From the NCBI RefSeq assembly GCF_001522545.3, contig NC_031778.1, positions 23,658,943-23,722,942 on the forward strand: 64,000 bases of DNA. Direction: 5' to 3'. This document shows, one piece after another, positions 46,401 to 58,400 of this stretch. A program made the position numbers and the translations under genes. This stretch comes from Parus major. Lineage: Eukaryota; Chordata; Aves; Passeriformes; Paridae. How positions within the stretch are numbered: the stretch's first letter is position 1; the number at the start of each line of letters is the position of its first letter. The notes under the pieces were generated by a model. The model did no database searches. It saw only the letters and a program-made list of their open reading frames with translations, and had not been told where the DNA came from.

Positions 46401-49400
46401 AAAAAACCCGTTTAACTGCTTTAATCCCTATTTTCTGCCGATATTGGATTTCCACTCCTTTGAAGAGCCCCTATCAATACCACCCAGGCCAGACTGGTTT
46501 GAGCCCTCCTGGTAGGAGCAGGCAGTGAAGCACTGCTGGCTGAGGGGCTGTGCTGGGCACAGGTCAGCTCCAGCTCCACGTCCCACCCGTGTCCTGGAGC
46601 CGCGTTCCCAGCGCTCTTCCCGCTCTCCGGGGCCCTCTCCCGCATCCCCCCGATCGATCCCCTCACATCTCCGGGATGATCAATGTCCAGGCAGCCCCAC
46701 AACCAGCGGCTGCAGCCTTTAATTACAGCACTGCTGGCAGGAATCATTGACCAGCAGCGTTGGGGAGACTCCGCTGCCCCCCAAAGCAAAGTCGATGTGA
46801 GGCGGAGCCGCGGCTCCGGCTGGGAATTGTCCCAGGTCAGCGCCCGTGGCCAGCGCAGGGAACTCTGCTCTGCTCCCTCTCCCTGGCAGCTGCCGTGCTC
46901 CAAGCATGGGTTTGATTACTCTAATTAATATAACATTATCAACAGATCTTCATATTGATCCCTAACCCTCCTTTCTAATGGAAAATTCCGAGCTCGGAGG
47001 GACGGAGTCGAGGTGAGCGAGGTTAATGGTTTTAATCCTACCTCAGCCTTATGTTGGATTTCCTAAAGGTGCCATTGATTCCCTACAGCAAAAAACTGAA
47101 ATTTTTATAGTATTTAATATTTAGTATTTTATATTTTGGTATATTCCTTTGTTACAGTAACGTTCTCTACTTTGTTATCAGCTGAATCAATTAAAAAAAT
47201 ACCCTCAACACACACATCCATTATTTTCACTGAGACTAACAAAATACTAAGTTGAAATGAATAATGATGCTGATTTTTGTTTTTAAACTTAATTTACTTA
47301 AAATAAACTAACAGAATCATTAAGGTTGGAAAAGACCTTCAAGGCCATCCAGTCCAACTTCCAAGAATTATTTATGTTGTTGCTAAAAGTTTCTTTACAT
47401 AACAGGTGACTAAAATATTTAAATATGAATAATTGCAAACAGAATATGCTGTCAAACAACATTTCACATCCACAAGAAAGAAAAATGAGACGCTACTCCT
47501 GAATTATAATATAAATGCCAAGTATTTTAAATTTGGGAATTTTTTCCCCTCGGTTTACAGTGCAACAGAGACGTTCCTTGTTACCAGGCCCAATTCCACA
47601 CGGATCAAACCATAAAGGACTTTCTAATCCCCCAGCTTTGTCCTTTAAAACTCATTTAGGCCTATCCCAGCCTGTGGCAGGAGTGGGCAGCACTAATGGG
47701 CCCCCACTCCCCTCATTCATCCCCTATTCCCTCAGGTGTTCTCCCTGCTCGTGCCCAAATGGCACCAACCTGTTGTGCAGCACATCCCTGAAAAGCCCAG
47801 CCTGGATCATTCCCACGGGATTGGAGCCCTGCAACCACTCCAAGCTGTTCCTCTGTCTGCCTGGAAAAGGGGAAGGCAAATAAAGCTGATTTTAAGGCAG
47901 AAAAAGTCAAAGTGGGGTCGTTTAAAGCGATGTCTCACGTGCCAAATACATCAGGTGCTGCCTGCCTAAAATTCAGGAAATTGGGAAATAATAACAACAA
48001 AAAATAATTACTAAATAAATGAATAAAATAATAATAATAATAGTAGTAATAATACTGTTATTAATAATAAGTATAGTAATAATAATAATAATAAATTGGG
48101 AAATAATAATAATAAAATTGGGAAATACCAAGTGTTGCGATCTTCTAAGGGAATGAAACACACAGCTATTGGTAACAAAACCTGACACTTTTAATAAAAA
48201 CTGTGCTATGCTGAATGTTTTACACAACTCTGGTTCTAGCTCCTTAATATTTTATAAATATTTGGTGTTTCTGTGTGAACACCTTGGTTTTATATCCCCG
48301 TGCTCCCGGAGTGGGACTGCTCCGCTGTTCCTGCAGTGACAGCCAAAGCCCCAATCCCGAGGGATGGGATGGTTCTAAACCCTGCCCAGGACACCCACAG
48401 GATGCTCCAAGAAATAAAATTAATGGAATTTGTCACCCTGGGAAGCAGCAGCACCCAGGGAGGGAAGGGCACATCCAAAATCAGCCCCAGGGCTGCTCCT
48501 GAGGAAACACCCGAGCTCAGGATCCAGCCCACACAACTCCAAACCTTTAACATTTTCTTCCTCCACCCTCCCAAGTTTAATAAACAACAAACCCATCGTT
48601 TTTTAACACTTTAACCAGCGAGAGCAGTGATTCATAACTCTGTCATAATTAAAATTTTATGGCAAATCCACACAGCCATCAGTCATCCAGGCGGGAACGT
48701 CCAAAAAAAGTGGGATTTCAATTTATAAGCCCGTGCAGGATTGTATGAGCTACACTGTATAAAAGCACATTTCTAGGGAGTTATTGAACTGGGGAAAGCA
48801 AAAGTTGGTTGAGTTTATTTTTTTAAAATCAAATACAGAGGAGGTTATGAATTTGTTGGCGCAGTGGCCCCGTACAGTGACTGATGGTTAAAAAGAGAAG
48901 GAAATATTATCCTGTGTCTTCTTCCAGAGCTGCACTAATGAAGTTTGGTGGTGTCCCTGGTGCTCCCCTATTGCCACAAACACAGATCTCCTGAAATTAT
49001 TAAAAAATTCCAAAAAAAAGAGAGAAAAAAATCCCACATCAGTGCTGGGGGATAAGAGGAGTAAAGCAGTGAAGTTGGTAAATCGTGAGATATGCACGTA
49101 CAGAAATATTTTAACATAAAATAAAATGATATGGATTCATGCAATTTCAATTAATTTTATCTCAGCAACAACATGGAATTCTCCAAATGAATGAAAATAA
49201 AGGAATTGGTGGTCTGGTATAGACACACATTCAGGGACTCCCAAAATTTGTAGACCCATCCTGGATCCAGACTGAAATGAAGTATTCTTTAAAACATGGA
49301 TCAGGATGATTTTACTTCTTTAATATGCAGCTGGTTTTAAGATAGAGAATAAAGAAAGGTTTGCAGATCAGTCTCACAAGCTGCTTTTTTGCTTACAAAT

Positions 49401-52400
49401 ACAAGAAACCCAAAAACTTTCAGTAACTGGTTCTCATACCTGTCCTTAAGAGGACTTTCCCCTAAATCCCAATAATAGGGATTTAGGAATAATCCTAAAT
49501 ATTCCAAATCACCTGGGAAATGCTGGCACACCCCAGCTATTAAAGCACTTGTGTTCTACATTACTTTGAGAGGAAATGGATGCTCCATGGATTTACAAGA
49601 AATATGTTTTTAGGACATAACTGACATCCCATTCCACCCTAAGGCCAGATGACAGGAATTCTCTGTAAGGATATTTAGGGATTCCCAACACTCTTTGCTG
49701 CTATAACACTATCAACATTTGAGATTTTTATCCACTTTTAAGTCTAGAAAAATATCATGGGACATGCAGGGGAAAGTTGGATTAAGTTTTCCAGTGAAAA
49801 TGGACTTGAACATCTTGGAGTTTTTTAGATATTTTCCAACCTTCATGATTCCATGATATAATTTCTACTTGGAAAAAGAATCAAGTTTGTATTTTCACAC
49901 CAAAAAAATCATAACAACAACAACAACCACCCAAAAAGGAAAGAAAAAAAAGCTAAACATGAGACTTGAAGCTTCCACAAGCTGTTATTACAGGTCTCCC
50001 CAGTCCATTAAAGGAAGTAATTGAATCAGTTTGCGTTTTCTCAGTAAAATCTCATTCAGAGAAATTTTATTGCCAGCCATCTAAATAGTAAATACTTATT
50101 ATCCTCTCCAAATGAGGTTTTGCTTGCCAAGGGCAAAGCCATGGCTGTGATTGTGGTGCTCTGTCAGAGGCAGCAGAAGTTAAAAAGGTTATAAAGACAC
50201 CATTAATGTCACGGGAGGGCTCGGGAGTGCTCCGTAATTGGCGCCTTTATTCCGAGGCTCAGGCCCTGCTAATAGGATGCTTTAGGGTTTCTTTGGTGGC
50301 AGCCCCACATAATCACCTGCACCAGCTGAATGTGGACATTTATCTGCTGGGGAGCACAGCCTGGTTTATCAGGAGGCAAAGCCTTGGAATAAAATGTCAA
50401 TAATCAACAAGGCCCAGAGGCACAGCCAAGCAGGGCCAACGGGGGACAGCCAGGCTGAGAAAAGGCACAAAAATCTTGGGAACAAGCTTGGAAAAAAGCT
50501 TTTAAATGTCAGTCTGTACTGAAGGGAAACCTGGGAATGGCACAGGCCAAAAGGTAATACTGAGATTGAGTAAAATGAATGTATTTCTCACTAGACTGGC
50601 CCAGCCCTGGAGGAGGCCAAGGAGCGGCCTGCTCCATGGAAGGGGACCTGGTCATGGCAGGGGTGGCACTGGATGGGATTTAAGGTCTCTTCCCACCCAA
50701 ACCAGTCTGGAATTCCATGTGCTCTTCCATAACTTATTTCCTTTCTCCCCTCAGCTTTACCCACCCTTCAGACCTGAAAATCCAGCCACAACTCCAGCGC
50801 TGCTGCAGGTTCGGAACGCGCAGGAGGCAAAGCCAGAGCTGCAGAGAATCCCAGGATGGTTGGGGTTGGAAAGGACCTTAAAGCCCATCCATTCCCATCC
50901 CCTTCCAGGGACAGGGACACCTCCCACTGTCCCAGGCTGCTCCAAGCCCTGCCCAATGCAATCACAATTTCCTCTTGCTCAAAAAGGCTCCTTGCTATAA
51001 AACCATTCACATTTCCCAGCGAAAACTCTCCAAGGGCTTAAGATCAGCAGCACAAAATGCTCAAAACCTTTAAGAAACTTCTGTGATTAAATAGTTTTAG
51101 TGGGTATTTTAAGAACATAAGGGGATACACGATGGCTTAAACAAAGCAGCTCAGAAATCTTCAATAATAAATCACAGTGCAGCCACAGAGAAGAGAAACA
51201 GAACTGGAATTAAAGGGAGGATCTGCTATAAAGGCACCTAATTTGATTTTTCACATAAGCTGTGTTTTGAAACACTTCTTTTTTCCTTGCTGGGGTGATC
51301 AATATGAGAGATTGGCAAAGGACACGAGTTTCCATTACTGCTGTCTTTACTAACAATGCTGTTCTGCCTTTCCAGTGGATTCTTTAATGGGCTTGTGGCA
51401 ACAGGGCTCAAAGCATTTAATGCAGATTTAATTCAGAGTGAACTCGCCTCGCTTCACATTTGGAGGAGTGGTAAAACTTACTATTACAGAAGTTTGACGT
51501 CTGCTTTTCAAGAGTGTAATTTCAGCAGAAAACATTCTATAAAGTCCTTTCCAAGTCACCAAACACTCCCAAAAAAATACTTTAGAAAATAGCAGATATT
51601 AAATATTCGTAGAGTAAAAGTATGTAAACAACAAAAAAAAATTGAAGAAAATTTTCTTATCAGTCTATTAGGTATGAGGAGAAATGTTTCACTTTTAAAA
51701 ATAAGCTGGGGATCTTGTTCCTACCAACCTCTATGACCCCCTCACATTTGCAAGGCCCGAGAACTCCCCTTAAACCACCCAAAAATCCCCGTTAATGACA
51801 GGCAGCAGCCTTATAAAAAGCCCACCACGACTGCAAAGGTCCTTGCCAAGCACCCTCTGCTCCACACTAAGATTTATTCGGCCGACACCTCATAATCATC
51901 TCTAAATCTAATGGGACACGAATGCATTTCATCACAGATGAAAATCTTCAGCAAGAGCTCAAATGAAAATCAAGGAATTATTACAATCCCGTGGTTTGGC
52001 TTGCAGCAGGCATTAATCAGAAATCATAATAAATCCACACAGCACATTCAGCCAGCACATTAGTCAGGCGCTTTTGCATGATAACGACGTTGACTAATGG
52101 GCTCCGAGTTGGAAGGGTCAATCATAAACTCATCAAATGCTTCATTTAATTTCTTAATTTGGACAAACACGATTTGTTTATGGGAAAGATATCAGGTGTT
52201 CTTGAATGAATAATGGCTGTGAAACCAAAGTCCATTAATCAGCGCTTGATTACAAATGACTCTGAGATTGTTTGTTCTAATTTCATTCATTTGGGGCAAC
52301 AAAGAGAACACGAGCGAGTGAAAGCACTTGGCCAAACTGGCACACTTAGTTCTCCATGTTTAATAAAGTTGTGATAAATGGGCTTTCAATAACTAAAACA

Positions 52401-55400
52401 CGGGGGGTTATTACCCATATTAAATAGTGCCCCTGAAAAAATGAATATATAGGAGTTCCAAGGAGATGGTGCAGGCACAGAACGAGGTGCTGGGTGACTG
52501 CTGAACTCCTGTGCTGCCATTCCAGGTTTTCCTGAAAGGAGGAACGGGAAAAGCACAAAACCAGCAGGGCTTTGTTTCTACTTCCTGGAAATATTTTAAG
52601 AAAATGATGAAATCATTTGGGTTGGAAGGGACTCTAAAGCTCAGCCAGTGCCACCTCCTGCCATGGCAGGGACACCTCCCACTGTCCCAGGCTGCTCCAA
52701 GCCCTGGTATCCCCTTGGACACTTCCAGGGATCCAGGGGCAGCCACAGCTCCTCTGGGCAGCTTGGGTCTCCCCACCCTCACTGGGAATTGTAATTAATT
52801 TAATTTAATCTAATCTAATCACAGGTTCCTTTCAGCAAGATGATTCCAGCACACTTCCCATGTGGAAATTCGAGAAGTCCCAAACACCAGAACACCAACA
52901 GGAGCCCAGCAGCCAGAGCAGATGGGGCAATTTAAAATCTTTTTTCTGGGCATTCAGGCTATAAAATCCACCACTGGAATTGATATCCATGGATAAAAAC
53001 ACTCTCCACTTTCACTTGTAAAAAATCTAAACCTCCGAAGATGCACATGGGAAACTGCCAGAAAAAAGCTCCTGGACACCCATTCCTGGGAATTCCTGGG
53101 AATTCCTGGGAATTCTTGGATGACCAGGGCCCACAGAGGGCAGCTGGACAGAGAGGAGGCTGTGACAGATCATGTAAAACATGAGAATTAAATATACCCC
53201 CATCAATATTAAGAAATAACATTTCCCTAAAGACTTGCTGAAAACAAACGAGCCCCACGACCACATATGGTTTGCACAGCCAAACCAGTGGATAATTAAA
53301 TTACAGCAAAGTTGCTAAATATGAATTGATATAAAACTTCAGCTAACTGAAAAATTGTCTTTGACTGCAGATCAATAGCAGGCCTGCAAGATTCATCTGC
53401 ACATAATTAGCACAGAGATTTGCATCAAAATCCTGGATCCCATATGCTGCAATATTACTGAAACCCATTAGGCACCATGTAAGCCTGAGATACTTTTGGT
53501 GCCACAGAAAAAAAGACCTTGGATAAAAATCTATCAGAAAAAAAAGAAATTTTAAAAGCTTTAGAAATTATTTCTGAAGGTGATAAATGTTCATTAATTA
53601 ATAAAGTTCCTCTAAATTCTACTTACAGGCTCTGGTTTATATTATGGCATCCCTGCAACTCCTCATTGGCTTCTTACTCTAAAAACAAATTGATATTCTA
53701 CAAAAATGGTTCAAAGCAATTTTTTTTTAGTCTCTTGTAAGAACCTAAAAGAGGTCCCTGAAGTGAACAGCTTTTAGACACCAACAGAATGATATTGTAC
53801 ATTGCAAAAGTGAATTATTTAATTTCAAACACATCTATTCTCTACCTACATTCAATTAAAATGTTGTTACTTTTTAGCAATCCTGCAAATTAATTTAATT
53901 TATTTAATTAATTACTATTATCCAAATGTTTACTTTGCCACAAGCCAGCAGCACTTCAGAAATTGCATATTTTGTAAAGATAACACCATTAATATGTTAA
54001 AAAAAATCAATTAATTGGAGTAATGACCCTTTTTTCTACAGTTTTCACTTTTTGAGCAGAAATTCTTATTTTTTTTTGGAACTCTATGAGAGGATGAAGC
54101 TTTGCCAAGAGCTCAGGGGCAAGGAATGGCTGAAGAAATGTGTCTCTGTCCAGCTTGGCTATGAAGCTCATTGGTGTGGAGCACCCAGGTGAGCTCAAAT
54201 ACTTCCTGAATTTTCTGAAATTCAGTCTTAAAACATCTGAAATTGCCATCAAATACATAATATAAAAAGTAGCTACTTCTCCTAATGCAAACCTTCTTGA
54301 ATTTCAAATGAATTGTTTAATTCCTCTATCGCTCAGAGCTTTTCCAAGTGCTCTTTCTCCTGCTGATGTCACTGAGATGGGTTTTGACACCAAAATCTGC
54401 TGAGCAGGAATCAGCAGTTGACCTAAAAAGTGGGTTCATTAGTTCCATAATTAGATGGATTTCTTAAATGAGCTGGTGTTCAGGAACAGGATAAACCTCC
54501 CTATGGAGCCAGGAGAGGAGAAGCTCCAGGGAGAGCTCAGAGCTCCTCCAGGGCCTGAAGGGGCTCCAGGAGAGCTGGAGAGGGACTGGGGACAAGGGAT
54601 GGAGGGACAGGACACAGGGAATGGCTCCCAGGGCTGGATGGGATCCTGGGCAGGAATTGTTCCCTGGGAGGGTGGGAAGGGGCTGGGATGGAATTCCCAG
54701 AGCAGCTGTGGATCCCTGGATCCCTGGAATGCCCAAGGCCAGGCTGGACATTGGGGCTGGAGCACCTGGGACAGTGGGAGGTGTCCCTGCCATGGCTGGG
54801 AATGGGATGGGATTTAGGGTTCCTTACACCCCAAACCAGTCTGGGATTCTGGATTCTCAGGTGCCCTAGAGCAGGACATAAAGAGAAGGTGTTTGAGCAA
54901 TCACTGTGGAGGCTCCAGTGTAATTCCAGTTTATTTTCCTTTGACACAGGGAGCAGAACAAACTTCCCAGACTGGTGAGGACTCACTGGGGATGAAAATT
55001 CCTCTCCTTGATGGGGGTTCAGGAAATGCTGCACAAAACACCCTCAAAACCCTTTGTAGCACCTCCCTCCACATTTGTCAGAAAGAGAAAACATGATTCA
55101 AGGATGACACCTTTGCTCTCCAAATAGAGATTTTTATATAAACACGAGTAAAATTCAATTATCTAAAGTGTCAATAGCCATGATTCAAAACAAATATTTG
55201 AAATTGATAAAAATTTTAGAATTTTTAATTGATAAATAATTGATAAAATTTAGAATTTTATATTAAATCAAACCTACACAGCAACTTAACTCATCCTTTT
55301 TTCAATATTGAGAACTTTAAAGCCTGCTAAAAGTTCAAATCCTTGCAATTTCTGGGGCAAGAATTATTTTTAAAGCCTGCTTTAAATTTTCACAGAACAA

Positions 55401-58400
55401 GTAAAATATTTCAAGTATTATTTCATCCTTTGTGCATATATAACAGCACATGTTATCCACCCTTCTAAAATTCATTGCATAATTAGAAATTCAAATTAAA
55501 GCCAGCGAGTTCTCAGTGGAAAGAGCACAAATAAGAAAACTGAAAGAAAACCATCATCAAAACGAGAAATCCATAAACATTTGATAAATTTGGCAGTTGA
55601 AAAGAAGCCCCAATAAAAGGAAATTTTTCATACTTGTTGCCACCTGCCCGCCCGACTGCTTTGCATAGCTAGAAAAGAGCAAAATAGAGGCCAACCTATT
55701 TAACTAAACAGTTTTTATTAAAGAAAAAGAAAAGCAAGAAACTATAAAGTAGCAAGTGATCCTATTAGTTCCACCAGACTAAAATCATACAGTCTACGTA
55801 TGTGGTCCTTTCAGCCACATCTGTTATGAGCCATTTTGATACCCAAAAGCAGAGAATATTTGCCTATATTTACCAGGCACTGAGTGCAAATCAGGCTTTT
55901 TCTCCTCAATAACTTCTGGTAGAATGGGTAGATTTAAAAAAAAAAAAGCAATCAGAATGATAAAACATTTGTATTTACCACAGTTAAGGCCGAAGTACTC
56001 ATTGCATTCCGTGGTTTTCTCTTTGAGGAATATGTAAAATGCAATAAAGATGCAGGGTGCAAAATTAAAGGCAGCGATCTGATAGCATAATTCAAAGATA
56101 ATGAGTCAAATATCCAATATCCAGAATTGGATCTGATAAATGGTGAATGTTTGGGATTTGTATTCCCCCATTTTCATCACCTCACATTCAGTGCCTCGGT
56201 CCCGAAGTTTCCTTTAAATAAACTCCGGCGAATTCTTTGCACGGAACGCCCTATTCTTGACTGCTCTTTCAGCCAGAGATTGAAATGCAGATCCCAAAAA
56301 TAGATCAGTCACTTATTTCAACTCTAGACCTTTGAAAATCCAGATCAATTGCCTTTTGTCATCGTCTTTATATGGAGAGTAAGAAATTTCTGCTTAGCAC
56401 CATGGAAAAGCTCTCGGAGCCCTTTGGAAGAGGCAGCAGCATCGATAGTTTGAAACATCCCTGTGCTATTTCATAGGAATTTATTGACATTTTGGGAATA
56501 TTCATCCATATTTTAACCTTTCTGAGAAAGCACAGGTGCCAGATAATTTACAGCACGCATTAAGCAGCTTTTGGGCTCTGAGGTTTGCCCTAAGCTCGGG
56601 ATTTAAGGTTTGGAACGGCGCAAACTTCTCCCTAAAATCAACGCCGGGAGCCACGTTCAACACAAACCCCCAGCTCAGGGTCTTCTCTGTCCCTGGGTAA
56701 TGAAGTCTGGGAAAGGAATCACAGACACCCAAGTGGTTTGGCAACTGTAAGTGACAGAAGCTGAGCTAAATCCTCTGTTTACACTGGGGATTATCCGGGT
56801 GGATTGTGCGGCGCTCCCGGAGCCGGCGCTGGTCAGGGGACGCTGCTCCCCGTCCGCCCGTGGGGCAGCGGCACAAAGCCCCGGCCTGGTAGGAAGTGAC
56901 CCAGAAGGAGATGCCGAGCAAGGATTTACACAAAGCCAGTCTGCCTCAGAAAAACTCCATATGACCATTAACTGGCCGGCAGGGCCTGCCAGGAGGCCTA
57001 ATTACAGCCCTACAGAGCCCGCTAACAAAAGCTGGAGAGCTTTAGCCCAGGGATGATCTGCTTTATACTGACTTGAGAGAGTCCATATAGAGCGACGAAA
57101 AGAAAGAGGTTTAGCTTGGAAATTCTCCCAAGAGACAAAGCATTGTCGCTCAGTCTGGAAGGCCCACATGGAACATACTTCAGATGGGCTTAAACATCCC
57201 ACCCTCTCCAAATTAACATTCAACTATTGCCTGCTTAACATCTGCTCGGGCACGGCGACTTGTGGGAGGTTGTCAGAGGAGCCTAAAAAGGCTCCCTGGC
57301 ACCTCAATATTAAGAAATCTTATTCAATAAATAATTCAAATATGAATTTATAGCTGGGACCAACAACTTCTGAGGAATGAAGTGTTTTATAAATCAAAAC
57401 TCGGTTGCCTCGAGAATTAAAGTGTTCCCAATATTGCCCTGCTTAATGAGAACAAAATACTGACATTAAAAAGAAAAAATATTTAATGAAGTCAGTATGA
57501 ATGCAGGACTTGGAAAAAAAAAACCTTCTCAGCACTGTATTACCTACATATAAAAATGGCCATCTTACCCACCTCCCACACCGACACAGGTGAGTATTTT
57601 TTATTTTACCTGCTCTCATAATGAGACACCAGAGTCACAATTCCCATCTCCAAATACACCAGGAAAAAAAGAATCCTCAGTAATAAGAGCCTATTTTACT
57701 ACTTGCTGATTTCTGCCTTTCAGAGAAAGCAGTTTCTATTTCCTAAAATAATATCTAGGTTAAATCCTAAAAGCAGATTTTCTCAAGATCCTAAATATCT
57801 CCACAAGGAAATTCAGACACAGTAATAAAGACAAGGAATTCTAGAGAAGCTGTGGCTGCCCCTGGATCCCTGGAAGTGCCCAAGGCCTGGAAGGGTTTGG
57901 GACAGTGGGAGGTGTCCCTGCCATGGCAGGGGGGCACTGGGTGGGCTTTGAGGTCCCTTCCAGCCCAAACCATTCCAGGATTCTGTGATGTCAGCAGGGA
58001 TGGAGCAGGAAGGGACTGTCCCCAATGTCCTACAGTGGTTTGGAGCCCTTGGTTTGTTTGTCCAAACCACAGAGGAGCAGCGTGTCTTTCCCAGCAGATC
58101 CATGGATAATCCACTGGGAATACAGCACATCTTCTCATTCCCCTCAGTGGGACTGGAGCAATCCCTATAAAGAGCACAGATATTCCAGGAGTTCATTCCC
58201 AAGTTTGGGATGGAGCCTGTACAGAGCCCTGAGCACACCAAGGACAGCTCCACTCACCATTACTGAGTACAGAGTTAATTTCAATTATTCAAATAGAACA
58301 TCACCACAACAGCAATGAACCTGCTGATCCTCAACTCCTCAAAAAGCTGCTGGGTCATTTATTTATATATAAATTTATGCTCAGCATAAATTTAAGTTTG

